Assembly (NCBI GenBank): GCA_011503125.2
Contig: WWBZ02000040.1
Location: forward strand, 1,488,001-1,552,000
Length of the DNA stretch: 64,000 nt
DNA from: Botryosphaeria dothidea
Lineage: Eukaryota > Ascomycota > Dothideomycetes > Botryosphaeriales > Botryosphaeriaceae
Direction of reading: 5' to 3'
Of this stretch, positions 11,356 through 23,485 are shown piece by piece (within the stretch, counting starts at the first letter, position 1; the number at the start of each line of letters is the position of its first letter). Below the pieces are notes generated by a model that searched no databases, was not told the origin of the DNA, and saw only the letters and a program-made list of their open reading frames with translations. A program made the position numbers and the translations under genes.

Positions 11356-13604
11356 CAATCGTTTCAAGCTTATTGATAGACTCGTTGATTTGTGAGCTTC
11401 AGTAACGGATACCAAAGCGAATTCCTATATTATTAAAGGAATAACCATAAATTATGGAAAGAGGGGGCACTAACAATCTGCAGGATATCTCTCACTGTTT
11501 GATCCAAAGCGTTCAATTTTCCCTCCACTTCTTGGGAAAATTTTCCGATCGATGTTAACATGGTCTGCTGGCTTTCGCTATTACCATAGCGACGGCAATG
11601 TCCACGGGCGAATGTCTCAAGATCATGGACCTGACCTCGGATAGTACTGCGGAGCTTGGTTCAAGTGAGCGCGTCTTTGGCGAGATCATTTATGAGCTGT
11701 GAACTTTTGCCTTTTTCCCTAAGTTGGGTGGTACGCTTTATACCTCTAATTAGCACTGGATACGAGTCGATACTCGGACAATTTGTGGGCTGCTGGCTTA
11801 ATTCACACGTATTGAAAGATGCTTTTCAGCTCTGTCGCACAGCTTAAGCCATCTTTCGCATAAGTTGGACAAGAAATGGATGACAAACTCCAATTTGTCT
11901 TTCGGTATCCACCCGATACTGAGCATACTGAAGTGATCGACGGTTATCCAACACGGACTACCATTACTGCCCTTCTGCGGCACCATCGTCCATGTGATGG
12001 AGAGTCCGCTCCAGAATCTGTTGCCAAAGAAATTTTCTTCCTTTTCTTCCTTTTCTTGCCTTTCTTGCTTTTCAAACGGCGCTGATGCAATAAGAGTGAA
12101 GGTTGTCATTGATTGATTGCCACTGGTTGTGTCTACCGTGATAAAAGGTAAACGTGAGGGAACGTTTTCTGGCTCTAGAGTTGGGCAATTCCCTTTCTGT
12201 GTCTTGAAGACCACAAACGGACCATTCACAGAATTATCGAGGCCGGGGATCAAATGATTTTCCCATGGTGAGAAACTTTCGCAAATGCTTCTAGAATTAG
12301 TGAGGGTTCGTTGGGATAGCATCAGGGAGGGTGACGCACAAGATTTGCCGACATTTAGCATTCCCAACATGAGAGAAATCTGGGACTACCCCTTTGAGGA
12401 AGAAACTCGGAGCACTTGCTCCACTGTCCCTTTGTGGTAGATTGATGACATCCGGCTTTTGTTTTTCGTATGCATCTGACCATTGATTCGCCATGATCAG
12501 TTGTGCTTCTGCAGAGAACTTGAGCAGCGTCTCAATCACTCTCGTTTTGTGTTCCTCTATTGCCAGCCGTATGGGGGTCTTGCCGTCACTGTCTTTGGCG
12601 TTTATATCTGCTCTTGACCCGATGAGCGCTTCCGTGACGTCGCATTGACCGTGCAGGGCTGCAATGTGTAAAGATGTTCGACTAAGAGGATCTTTTGCGT
12701 TTACGTCATAACCAGCTTCGACAATCCATACAACCGTATCCGTATTGGCCTCCTGAATGAGAGTCATGAAGGAATTGCTGTCTCTGGGAGTGAGAAGTTT
12801 CACTATTGATTCCATGCGAGCATCTGCAGCTCGCAATAGAGCTGTTCGACCCCCTCCATCCATGACATCTGCTTTCGTATCGTTGCGGTCAAGAAGCAGC
12901 TTTACGGCGGCTTCATTGCCGTTTTCGGCAGCCCACGACAATGGTGTGCGGTCGTGAATCTTCGTTCTGAGTAGCAGCTCCAATGCTATTTGGTTGTGTC
13001 CCTTCGATATCGCGTGTTGCAGTGGTGTAAGGCCCTGATTGTCGCTGGACCTGGGGTTCACATCATATCGCTCAAGGATAACTCTCACCATACCCTCCTT
13101 GCCATTTTTGGCAGCTAAAGATAGCGATGTCTGGCCTTTTTTGGTGGGAAAATCCGGGGCTGCGTGGCCGTTTGTGAGAAGAAGATTCGCTACGCCCTCA
13201 TGGCCATTCCATGCCGCGAACGATAACGGCGTCCATCCTTCATTTCTCTGATTGTCGCAATTTACTTGAGCTTCGGAGCCACATGATTCTAAAAGAAGTC
13301 TCAACACCCCCTCGTTACCGGACTCAGCCGCCCGATGGAACGGTGTACACCCGTCCCTATCCTTGCGATTTGGGTCAACGCTCTTCTCAAGCAGATAGGA
13401 AACCAAATCCTCATTTCCGTTTTGTGCCGCTGAGTTTAATGGTGTTTGGCCTGATTCGTTGGCGGCTCCCAAATGCATCTCATTTTTGTTGAGCAGAAGC
13501 TTAGCAATATCCGCAAGCTCTTCCTCCAGAGCCAGCCATACTGGTTTACGTCCCGCACTATCACCAGTACAAGTGTCGATCTTCGGATGCTGAAGAAGTG
13601 TTTC

Positions 13605-13824
13605 TAATGAAATGAAATTGGTGAATCAATCATAATGAGTAAATGAATGACTGAATTCTTAAGTGACTAGAGACTATCTGCAACTAAATAGAAGTAGTTG
13701 AAAAATCATCAGACTAATAGCAAATATCAAAAACAGAATTGTTACCACAACGCATCAACTAGTGTATCAGAAATTGATACATTAGTGTTGCAGATCAGGT
13801 TACAGCTGATCTCAATTTCCATCA
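13605..13824. mobile_element. 220-bp non-autonomous insertion, copy 2 of the same family
   Basis: The right end, GATCTCAATTTCCATCA, matches copy 1 (GAGCTCATTTTCCATCA) at 15 of 17 bases. The left end, TAATGAAA, equals the expected TGATGGAA after two G-to-A changes. The flanks GTTTC at 13600-13604 and 13825-13829 form a 5-bp TSD. Both copies share a motif close to AATGAATGACT. The insert breaks an ankyrin repeat. Confidence 0.7.
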
Positions 13825-14930
13825 GTTTCGACCGTGGCCGTACGCTGCTTTTCAAGGGCAAGCAATAGTGGAGTCCGTCCGTGATCATCGCTCATGTTCG
13901 GGTCGACCTCCGGATGTCGAAGGAGTTCTCCGACGATAAGTTCGCATCCTTTGACTGAAGCACGGCAGAGTGGAGTCTCCCCAGAACAGTCTTTCGTGTT
14001 AAGGTCGATGGCTCGGTGCTGGAGGAGTTCTCTGGCTATAGCTGCGAACTTTTCTTTGGGGATTTCATACCAGTCTTGAATGGTGTGAAAAATGGGAGTT
14101 TCTCCAAATTCATTTTTGATGTTAGGGTCGATCTTTGAATGTTGAAGTATCTGTCTGACTGTTGCCTCGCGGCTGTTTCGAACAGCGAGAGATAAGGCCG
14201 TTTCCCCATCAGTGTCCTTCATATTTGGATCGATGTCAATTGAAGTGAAAGAAAATTCACTTGCTTTGGCGTTATGGCCCTGCTCATCCAGGGAGGGCTG
14301 CGTTGTCGCAGTATCTTTCTTGGGATCTGAACTTTTACTACCCTCCAAGAACAACCCCACTATTTTTGTCTGGCCGGTGTGTGCTGCCCAATGCAGTGGA
14401 GTCCGGCCATCCTCATCCTTCGAGCTTGGGTCCGCTTGTACTGGTAGAAGAAGCCTTACAATCGCTTCGCGCTCGGTTTCACGAGATTGTGGCAGATAGC
14501 GGTTGTCTAGATCTCTTGATGCTGCGGTCGGGTCAAAGAACTTGTCACGTCGGCGCCTTTCTTCTAGTTCATAGGTATACCAACTACATCCTGTTGCATA
14601 TGACAGTGGAGTCTGACCGTGTTCGTCTGGTGTATCCAACCCTAGAGCTCTCCCTTTTCTTGTATGCAACTCTAAAATGGCTCTCACGACTGTGTTCTGT
14701 GCGTATTCTGAAGCCCACGATAACGGAGACCGCCAGGCATTGTCCAGAAGATCAGGATCTGCCTCGTTTTCCAGGAGAAGTCGAACGACTGCCTCGTGTC
14801 CATATTGGGCGGCCCAAGACAGCGGCGTCCGAACATTATTATCTGCAGTGTTGATATAAACATTTGGTCTGAGTAGCAATTCCTTCACATAACCTCGATT
14901 GCCAGCAATTGCTGCTTCTATGATATCCAT

Positions 14931-15799
14931 GTTTACGGGGCCTTCCTGAGGCTGCGATCTTCGTCGTCGAAGAGATGTCGAGGAAGCGCAGTCGAAATAT
15001 TCGCCGACTAAAACTTGGCATTTGGTTTAGCGACACCGAATCAATGTCAAGTGCAGTGTCTATCCTTGGAAAGCTCACCTGAGTTCTGACTCAGAAACTT
15101 TCAACCAGTCTCACAAGAACACAGAAGGGTTGTATTGTGGTGAATCCCCGAAGTTAAAATTCACGATGAGGCTCAGCTTTTAAACTCGCAGTGGGTGGGA
15201 CGAGGCTGAGAATTGTACACGTCAGACGTGCAGTCTTGTTGAATGCCGCCGGCCCGCTATTTACGTCAAATGTGGGGGAAAATCAATGCAGGTGATATTT
15301 TCTGGTTTGATTTACCGGAGGCCACTGTATCCGATTTGGTCGGAACCGCATGATTTCGCTCGTTTTGGTGGTCGACAGGCCTCTGACGCGTGGGGGGAAA
15401 ACACTTCGCGCTAGTGGTCAGCTGTAATACCCCTCTGTACTACATTGGCCCCCTTGGCCCTAAAGCCTTGCATAGGAAAAGTTTCGGAGGGCTCTCCGAC
15501 ATGGCCGGCACGAAGAATCTAATACACTCTTGAAGAGAAAGTAGGATGCCCTATGTATTGTAAAATCGCTTTATATATCTGGGGTTGGCTAATTTCGATG
15601 AACTCCGATAAACAAACCCATATGAGTTATACCCATCCTTGCTAGTTAGGTCTTGGCTCGACTGAGTTACATAATGTAGCCACTTGCTGAATGCCATTAT
15701 TGCTGATCAAGGAAGACAAAACAAGTCTCTACTTGCCAACGAAATCTGTGACGCATATTTAATATCCATCTATGCACGACAATATTGTCGTCCTTTCTG
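14931..15799. other. Intergenic
   Basis: The 870 bp between two minus-strand genes hold the promoter of the ankyrin-CorA gene. Nothing else was recognised. Confidence 0.35.
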
Positions 15800-17320
15800 T
15801 TACTGTTCCTCATTACCTACACCAACCACCATGACCCTATGGGCGAAAGGGTTGATATCCGGGTTCATCAGCTCCCCAATAGTCGAGAAGCAGACGGCCG
15901 CAGGATCGCCACTGGCGCTCAAGCTTTGGTTCCAATACTCATTCCCCACGTACGAATTGCCATCCCAGGCCCAGGTGACAACGAGCAGCTTCCCCTCATC
16001 CTCCCCAACCAGCTTCCTGCACGGATCCGCCTGAGTGAAGCGCACATCAATCACATTCTCCCTCGCCGCCTCCCTGATCGCCTCCTTCGTCGCGGGCGGC
16101 ACCTCACTGATCCAGCCAAACTCAACGACCGAGATACGCTCGAGATCCAGCTCCCTCAAGCTCTCCGCGAACGCCTCGACGTACCACCGATTCTGCGCCG
16201 AATGCAACCTCCACACGCCCAACCCCAACCCGACAACGTGCACGACCGCATCCCTCCCGGCCGCCCGCGCCCGCGCCTCCGTCTCCAGCAGCAGCAGGTC
16301 GAACGACACGCGCAGGCGCGCCTTGTACATCTCCTCGTCGAAGTCGCCAAACACGTAGCGCTCGTCGCGGCGCGCGTCGAGGTCGACGCCGGGCAGCAGC
16401 CACTGCTGGACGATGCGGCGCACGCGCGGATCCATGCGGCCGTCGGCGGCGCGGCCGGGCCGCTGCGGGCGGCAGATGATGGCGCTGTCGTGCTGGGCGT
16501 CGCGCTCGAAGCGGGGGCCGACGAGGCCGACCATGATGCCGCGGTGCTCGTGCGCGACGCCGGCGTGCGCGGGGACGCCGTGGTTCGCGCGGTTGCCGCT
16601 GTTGATGAAGAAGGACGGGCCGGACGCGGCGAGCAGCGAGGACAGCATGATCTCGTCGTAGGACAGGTAGGCGTCGAGCGTGAGGTGTGTGTTCAGGTGC
16701 TGGGCGTGCGTGCCGACGCGGTCCCATTCGGCGTGCTGCGCGCCGATCCAGCGGTTGTTGCGGAGGCGCGTTCGGTCGTTGCTTTGGACGAAGCAGAGGG
16801 GGCGTTTTTCGATCATGCGTGTCGCGAGCTGCGGCCAGGTCATGGTGTGGTAGAGGTGCTTTTCGTGGTCGGAGCCGTGGGCGCGCTTGTGCTGGAGGAA
16901 GACGTCGAGGAGGAGCGGCATGCGTGGGTGCAGGACGACGCGGGTGGAGAGGGCGTCCTGCTCGATTTGCGCTGGCGGGAAGTTCTCGATGCTGTTGGTC
17001 GAGAGGGGGAATACGCCTTTGAATTTTGATGGCGTGAGAAAATCCAGTGGTGCTGGTAGCTCGCCGGCTGGAGGGGGACGCGGTGGGAGCTTCAGAGTCT
17101 TCGGATCTGGTGTGAACGCATGGGGGGATTGATGGCTGGAGGGTGTCGTTTGCAACGGGCCGAGAGACGCCAATGAGGGACCGCTGGGAAATGGACGAGA
17201 TGTGTCAGGCCCTGATGGGGTTCCTCCTTGAGGCACTTGTGTTCTTGCTTGAGCCTGTAGCGCATCTGACTGGGTCTCTGCTGCTCTGGCAGAGCGCCTC
17301 GTATCCCGTTTGGGCGACAT
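15800..17320 (-). CDS. Conserved fungal protein of unknown function (possibly DUF4804)
   Basis: 506 residues from the ATG at 17320. The frame stays open to an earlier ATG at 17464, but 17320 has the better fungal context (CAACC before ATG), and the added 48 residues look like leader or UTR sequence. The first 90 residues are Pro/Ser/Thr-rich and probably disordered. The rest is a folded domain without signal peptide or membrane segment. The C-terminal part has WAWDGNSYVGNEYW and ASGDPAAVC, motifs I associate with a family found in fungi and some bacteria and annotated DUF4804; I am not certain of that name. No function can be given. Confidence 0.65.
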   Translation of the reverse strand: MSPKRDTRRSARAAETQSDALQAQARTQVPQGGTPSGPDTSRPFPSGPSLASLGPLQTTPSSHQSPHAFTPDPKTLKLPPRPPPAGELPAPLDFLTPSKFKGVFPLSTNSIENFPPAQIEQDALSTRVVLHPRMPLLLDVFLQHKRAHGSDHEKHLYHTMTWPQLATRMIEKRPLCFVQSNDRTRLRNNRWIGAQHAEWDRVGTHAQHLNTHLTLDAYLSYDEIMLSSLLAASGPSFFINSGNRANHGVPAHAGVAHEHRGIMVGLVGPRFERDAQHDSAIICRPQRPGRAADGRMDPRVRRIVQQWLLPGVDLDARRDERYVFGDFDEEMYKARLRVSFDLLLLETEARARAAGRDAVVHVVGLGLGVWRLHSAQNRWYVEAFAESLRELDLERISVVEFGWISEVPPATKEAIREAARENVIDVRFTQADPCRKLVGEDEGKLLVVTWAWDGNSYVGNEYWNQSLSASGDPAAVCFSTIGELMNPDINPFAHRVMVVGVGNEEQ

Positions 17321-18129
17321 GGTTGAATTCGAAGAGTGGTATGGTGAGAAGACTCCTGGGAAGCAGTTTGTATTCCTAGCAAATCTGTAAAAGATTGATT
17401 TTCGTAAAGCGGATCTGTGGGTGCGAGGCAGGTTCTTTGTATATATGGACTGGGAGCAGAACATGCTGTCTCGGTGTCAACCTTGTTCTGAGGCAAAGCC
17501 AACCGTCAACAAAGACGTTTTTGAGGCAGGCACCAACGAAACGTCGATGGAAACGCGGATCATTTGGTGGATTTGACTCACGGATATCTGGCGTGGTTGC
17601 CTTGGGGCTGCCTCAGCTCAGCCTTGCGCTAAACTAGACCGAGAAATACTAAGAGGGGCTGTGCAACACGAACGCTAACGTAGAAGAGAATGGCAATTAG
17701 GTACAAGTACTAAGTTGTGAGATGCCTGGCCTATGGCCCTAGGCACTATATATGACATCCTAAGTACACCCTCCTTTGGAAATATCCACCGGCAGGTCAC
17801 ATTTTAGGAGGACGCTGGCGGTCTTGCCTCGCAAACACCATGTTTCATTTTCGTGAGAACCGTGTCTTTTAGTTTCTCGAGCAAGCGAACGGGCATCGAG
17901 CACCCTATGCAAATATCGAAGCGCCTATGATAAGCGGGTTGCTGCCGTGTCGCCAAGCACGGGAGAGATGCAATCGCATGGACTTAGCTTAGGGCTGACT
18001 ACCTACCTACCTTGGCAACCCCACTTTGCCCGTCTCTGCATCTCAACCTCAGCGGCGTCAATTGGAAAGGTAATTCATTCCAGAGTGACTCGCTGAGGCT
18101 TCCTGAAGACCCATTGACTCAACTGGAGA
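17321..18129. other. Divergent intergenic region
   Basis: Promoters of the genes at 15800-17320 (minus) and 18130 (plus). No other feature seen. Confidence 0.35.
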
Positions 18130-19917
18130 ATGCCCTCCCCGAAGAATAGCATCGTCGTCCAAGTAGGAAGAGGACCTGGCGGAAGTAGCAGTGATGCACC
18201 ACATCCTCCCAACATCAACGAGAGGCCTGTCAAGAAATGGAGCCGACAACGGTGAGCAAAGAAGACAACCTCGTACTTAGAACCAGGGATATCACTCACC
18301 CTCTTTTTCAATCACCAGCTACCCCGGTGCTCTGCTTTTCAATCTCGCCTCTTTCGTCCTTCCTGCCCTGTACGCCACTCTCTCCAAGCTCTGGGTCGCA
18401 AACATCTCCACCTCGCTCGTCGCTACCACCGACGCCTACACAGCATGTACCACTCACCTTCCAATTTCCTCTACCAAGAACATCCAGCACGCTGACACGA
18501 ACCGCACCAGTACATCACCGTCGTCGCCGAAGTCATCAACGAAGGCCTCCCCCGCGCCTCTTGGCTCAATTTCGGTACAGCTTTCCAACCTCCCTAAAAA
18601 GGCACTCTAACGCCCTCCTCACCCAGGCAACCACACCACCCTCCCCCTCCCTCAGCGCCTCACCCTCACCCTCACCCTCACCCACACCCTCATCCTCACC
18701 CAAACCCTCCTCGGCCTCCTCCTCTCCCTCACCATCCTCGCCGCCGCGCCTCCATCGGCTACATCCGCATCTCCTCCTCCAGCTGCCTCGCCTCGGCCAT
18801 CGAGGTCGCCGTCGCCACCGCGACCCGCGCGCTCGACCGGCCCGACGTGCCGCTACTCCTCAGCAGCGCCAAATTCCTCCTCAACATCGCGCTCGACCTG
18901 CTCCTCCTCTCGCTCTTCCGCGTGCGCGCGCCGTCCGCGAACCCCGGCCTTGCCACGCAGGCCGGCGTGCGCCTGGCCTGCGACCTGAGCGCGGCGTTCG
19001 CGGGGCTGGTAAGCAGGAAACCCCTTTCGTCATCGCCACGAAGAAACAGACTGAACGAGTTTCTCCCCCTCACAGGCCTACTTCCTGCTCATGACGGCCC
19101 GCCGGCGGGGCGTGCGCAACGCGCTGTACCTGTGGCTGGTGAGCGGGATCGTGGCCATGGGCAACGCGTACGCGACGGCGTGGGGGGTGTTTCACGACGA
19201 TGCGGTGGGGGCTGGTCATGGTGCCGGTGCAGGCGCTCGAGGCGACGTCGCTGGCGTTCGTCGGGCACGCGTGGGGGGCGTGGCGGGCGAGGGGTGAGAA
19301 CGCGACGAGGCGGGACATGCTTGGTGAGTTTTCCTTCTGCCCGTTCCAGGACGCGAGACTTTTGGCGCGGGAAAAAGCGCTCGTTCTGACGGATTGGCTA
19401 GAGTTGATGGGGCCGGTGCTGCAGTCCTGCTCGATCGCGCTGTTGTTCGAGGTGCCGCTGTGCGTCTTCCTGGCGCGCTGGGGGGCGCGGCGCTTCGCAT
19501 ACTACCTGTCCGGCACGGAAGACGTGTCGCGCATCACCGAGAAGATGTGGAGGGTACGCATTGGAGAAAAAAACGAGTTCCATACTGCTCGACTACGCTG
19601 ACACCTGAACAGACAATCGACTGAACGTACATCTTCTACGCCCTCAGCACGCAGCTAGCAACGCTCCTCCTGGCCACCCGACCGCTGTGGTACCTCTACC
19701 AGTCGCTGGCGTCCAACATCCTCTGGGTGCTGCCGTGGGCGATCGCGGTCAGCAAGGTGGGCATCACGCCCGACGACGCGTGGACGTATCACGCCGTTGT
19801 CTTTGGGGGGGGTCGCTCGTGTTCAGCTTCTTTGATATCTCGCTCTTCGTGTGCGCATGGGCTTGGAGGCTCGGGAAGGGGAAGATGAGGCTCCCGCCCA
19901 TGCAGCGCCAAGTATGA
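18130..19917 (+). pseudogene. MATE-like multi-pass membrane protein, decayed
   Basis: Exons can be placed at 18130-18251, 18319-18442, 18511-18574, 18627-19008 and from 19076 on, plus an intron starting at GTACGC near 19555. The reading is continuous until about 18745, where roughly a dozen expected residues are missing and the frame changes. A one-base gain at about 19190, a TGA in place of an expected Trp near 19621, and a G8 run at 19805-19812 break it further. Hydrophobic segments follow in the order expected of a transporter-like membrane protein. The similarity to a fungal MATE-like family is from memory. The second intron (18443-18510) starts with GC rather than GT. Sequencing errors could explain the two homopolymer-type lesions but not the deletion. 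Confidence 0.6.
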
Positions 19918-22900
19918 AGACAGATGACGCAGGAACGTATGACGGCAGACATGGAGCGAGCTGCCAGCAATGCACATTGAACGCCCACCATATCCGCGCC
20001 GACGTGCAAAAACAAAACGTCTACGTCATCGCGTGACTCGCGCAGAGACCATGAAAGACCTACCGCACGGTACTCACCTATCCTTAGCAACGCCATCTCT
20101 CCGTCCTCGCCCTTCAGCCGACCGCAGTCGCTGGAAAGATGGCCGGTGCGCCTGCGCCCTTTCATGAAGTCAAAGCACCGGTAGCCGAGATGAACGGGTG
20201 CCTGTGCTGCCTTCCCTTTCCCCTTCTCCCTCTTCGATCGAAGCCCAAAGGCCGGAGAGACCATGTCCCATCTCAATCAGGCGCTGGTCGTGTGACCGAG
20301 GTCCTCGTTTCCTCCCCTCCCCATCTTCCCCGAAGCCCGCGCGCGCACAAGCCTCCTGCGCTCTTCGCTCGGAAATTGTTGAGGAGGATCGGAAGGAGAC
20401 TGAGGCATCATGCAGGTAGGACCCACAGCGGAAGGAGGTCAATGAGTCTCCGCCTGGCAGAATTTCTTCTCTCGTGCGTTGTTCACAACAGAAATAGGAA
20501 CCACGTGGAAGGGCATGGGTGGACGTGTGTGGCCTAGACCGGTCGTGTGGAGAGCATGGATGTCGCTGCGTCGCCCGTACCGTTGGGAATTTTTTTTTTT
20601 TCTGTTGATCGTGTGATCATGCTGACTTCTCGGCTTGGGTCCGGCGGATCTGTGTCATAGCTACGTGGCTCGGTGATGACTGTTGTCAAGAGGCAATTGG
20701 GTTTGGCGTGAGGAGACAAAGAGAAAAACAAAAGAGGGAAAACGTGGAGAAAAGAAGTAAAGAGGAACGAGAAGCTTACTTACCAAGTGCGCCGAATTTT
20801 AGACAAGTACTATTGTCAGAGCTAAATAATTCCTTTTCGATGTGGTCAGTAGCTTAAAAGCAGAATGTTCTGGTACAGGTGCACGTCCGGAGTTAATCAT
20901 CACCGATATCCCCATTCGGAAAACCTTGGCGGGCAGGCAACAACGGTCTGGTGTTGAGGTGACAAAGGGAGGATCCGATGCGCTGGGACTTGCGCCGCAT
21001 GACGACGCCACGTCAGGAATTTCCCTTCCCGCAAATCCGAGACAAAGTGGGATGATGAGACACCGGCAGGAGTAGACAGGAGCACGTTGCCCGTTTCGCT
21101 GGAAATCCGGTCTGGGCCGCGTTGGCATCTCGTTCGTAACCATGGGCCCAGCGAAGCGCGTGGGCGAAGGGCGGAGAAAAGCGCGGAAATCAGCGGAAAC
21201 AAGCGCCCAACGAGCCATCGAGGGTGGAATCGAGGGGTCCGGAAGCAAACAGCGGTCTGCAAATGGGCCGCAGGTGGTGTTGCGGGGGGCCGACCGCGAG
21301 TGCACTTTTAGACGTTGGCAGCCCAGAATCTGCATGAGCGGGACGGTGGTGGTGAGAGGAACGTGAGACGAACTTGCCCTCTCCGCGATGGAATGTTCGA
21401 AAATCTGGGGCAGATTTAGCCGGGGCGGACGGCAAGGCATTCCCCGGTGGAGCTATGATCTCCTGCGACGAAAGGTTCTGGACCACGCTGCCCCCCGGTC
21501 GTTTCCTAAAGCGGAAGCTCACGATAGCCGACTCCGGGGTCGGTCGAACCCGAATAAGGATATGTGGAGATGACAGCGGCGGCCCCGCGGTTGCTGGAGC
21601 TGTGACCAGGCGCCCGCATGTATGGAGCTATGTCCATGTCAGATTCGCTCGAATTTTCGAGATGGCAGCGACAGCGTTCGTGATTCTCTGGCCAGCGTGG
21701 AACGACCAGGCAGAAGGCGTTGGTCAGATGACCAGAGGACAGCGGCGAGGTGGAAGCGATGCTCGTAAGCAAGGAAGAGACGAATTCGTATCGCACGAGC
21801 GTCAGCCAGCGACGGCAGGTCTCGCCGGCAAGGCAAACCTCGGTCGCTCGCGTCGCCTGCCTCGCCAGCAAGGTGCGGTGAAGCAGGTCGCGCATCTTGC
21901 CGGCAGACGGTAAGGTGGCAGGTATCTTTACCAGGCCGTCGCTGCGCTGGCGCACTCAACACGAAGCTTGGGGGGCGTCAATCACGTCAACAGTGCCTGG
22001 ATGCGACTTGGATCAGGGTCCGTGAGGCGAGCAGGATGAGCTGCAGCTGCAGCTTGGAGCAGTGGACCGACAACGGCGGTGACAGCGCGCGGCAGCCCCT
22101 TGGGCGGTGCGGCCGAATCAGAGGGCTTGGGGTGGCGTCCGGCTATGCAAGGCTGGCGTTCCGCGCTGCAGCGAGGCACACGCGAGTGGCGTCCGTCCGA
22201 TGACCGCCCGGATATATTTTATTTCTTGGGCCCGCCTCGGCGGAAGGAATTCCTTCTGGAATCTTGGCCTGCAGATCACTCATGCACGCGAGCTGCCGCC
22301 CTGACGCCGCGCGAAGAAGGCGCTGCAGACAAGCTGCTGCGTCCCGGTTGCAGCGGTCGGCTGTTCGCTGCTGCTGACGAATGCCGGTGCAGAATCGCAC
22401 GAGCGGCTCCGAGCCCGGCCGCGGCCCACGCCGGCCTCGAGTCGCCGCGGAGAAAAGGTCGGCGTGGTCGGCAGCGGCGAAAAGCGACAGGCAACAACAC
22501 AGCAAAAACGGGGAGCGTTGGAGGCGCTTTCTCGGGATGCGCGCGGCGATGGATCTCCGGCGGGCGAAAAGCGGAGAGGGTGGAGTCGGCGACTCCACTA
22601 CGGTGCGTCTGCCTTGGAAGCTTTTTCTCGCGCGGCTCGGCGGGGGCGCCCCGGCGGCACTCGCTGCGCTTCACTGCCGTTTGGGGACATCACGACGGGG
22701 GATGCGGAGGTACGGAGTGCCGAGGTGGGATGGCGAGATGGCAGCGTGTTCGGCGGACGTTGTCGCGATGGGCTGGCGTGGGCGCGCTGACAGGGCAGGT
22801 CGAGCGCAGGTGGGCAGGGTCCCTGCGGCGGATCTACGCCGCCACGCCAAATTTCCCAGGCCGGGCGCGCGACGGCGCAGCCGCTGATGACCTGGAGCTT

Positions 22901-23191
22901 GGACGCCGAACAGGGGCGGCATGGTCACTCTCCACAGAAAATCTCTGTCTGGCCAATTCTGGGCCTGCCGTCTCTCCTTCCGCCAGCTGCTAGCGAGATC
23001 ACAGAGCCGGCGGATTCCTAATTAGCTGCAAGCTATGGCCGCCCTTATCGCCGCCCAGCTCCGTATATATTTGGGAGCCATCAAGGCCAGACTCCCTCCT
23101 CGTCTCCAGACATCCTCTCTCCATCAATCCAATCTCCAGACAACCTTCCTCTCTTCACAAACAAATCTCCTCCACAACACCAAAAATCACA
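19918..23191. other. Long GC-rich region without a supported gene
   Basis: About 3.3 kb. Many open frames exist on both strands, as expected from GC-rich DNA, but none shows a domain, a signal peptide or consistent intron signals. The last 200 bp are the promoter and pyrimidine-rich leader of the gene at 23192. A long untranslated RNA cannot be excluded. Confidence 0.35.
23063..23073 (+). promoter_or_regulatory. TATA box of the gene at 23192
   Basis: TATATATTT lies about 120 bp before the ATG. It is followed by a CT-rich leader with repeated CTCTCC and CATCC, a common fungal pattern for strongly expressed genes. Confidence 0.5.
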
Positions 23192-23485
23192 ATGTCTGCC
23201 AAGAGCTTCGACAACGCTGCCTTCGAGGCCGAGAAGGCCGCCATCACCTCCTACGAGGAGAACTGGGACTCCTGGGATGGCCCCGTCTGGGACTGGCGCT
23301 CCACCAACAAGCCCGAGGCTCCTGCCAACAAGAGCCTTGAGGCCCTGAAGCGCCCGGCTCTCGTCCGCGCCTCCACCTCCTGCTCCTCTATCCAGACCAT
23401 CTCGTCTGAGAGCTCCGAGTGGCACGCCTCTGCCACCCCTGCCTGCACCCAGTGTGGTCACGGCAAGGCCACCATCCACGTCTAA
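23192..23485 (+). CDS. Small protein with conserved C-terminal CxxCGHG motif, paralogue 1
   Basis: 97 residues, no intron, start in good context (TCACA before ATG). Codon use is strongly biased to C-ending codons (GCC, CTC, AAG, GAG), which suggests high expression. There is no signal peptide or membrane segment. Two conserved blocks are shared with the gene at 24563-24980: EAEKAAI-SYE--WD-WDGP-W-WR-TNKP (residues about 12-41) and AC--CGHG-AT-H at the C terminus (about 84-96). Between them is a Ser-rich variable linker. The Cys/His pattern could bind one metal ion. I do not recognise a named family. Confidence 0.8.
   Translation: MSAKSFDNAAFEAEKAAITSYEENWDSWDGPVWDWRSTNKPEAPANKSLEALKRPALVRASTSCSSIQTISSESSEWHASATPACTQCGHGKATIHV

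Larger units (their letters stand above)
10675..14930 (-). pseudogene. Ankyrin-repeat/CorA-like Mg2+ transporter gene, broken
   Basis: Reading minus from the ATG at 14930, the N-terminal 650 residues or so are ankyrin repeats (many GxTPLxxA motifs), in two blocks (13812-14930 and 12297-13604) split by an insertion. Next comes a region ending in a coiled coil, then the CorA signature: FGMN, followed by a hydrophobic segment (near 10930-11040). Three introns are clear: 11425-11474, 11127-11172 and 11046-11096. The 30-bp exon between the last two encodes part of the first membrane helix. Lesions: insertions at 11190-11355 and 13605-13824, an in-frame TGA at 11661-11663, an unexplained frame change near 12300-12370, and a probable shift near 10917, since the basic tail RLAAERLAFEKVR lies in another frame. 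CorA proteins carry Mg2+ across membranes. Confidence 0.75.

Noticed and set aside
15785..17029. A 414-codon open frame on the plus strand
   Set aside because: Antisense shadow of the conserved gene at 15800-17320; low-complexity Arg/Ala/Val composition.
18655..18705. CCCTCA-type repeats resembling telomeric DNA
   Set aside because: They lie within an exon of the membrane-protein gene and encode Leu-Thr; no telomere unit is kept.
22079..22993. A 304-codon open frame on the plus strand
   Set aside because: All six frames are open over long parts here; the composition gives no sign of a protein.
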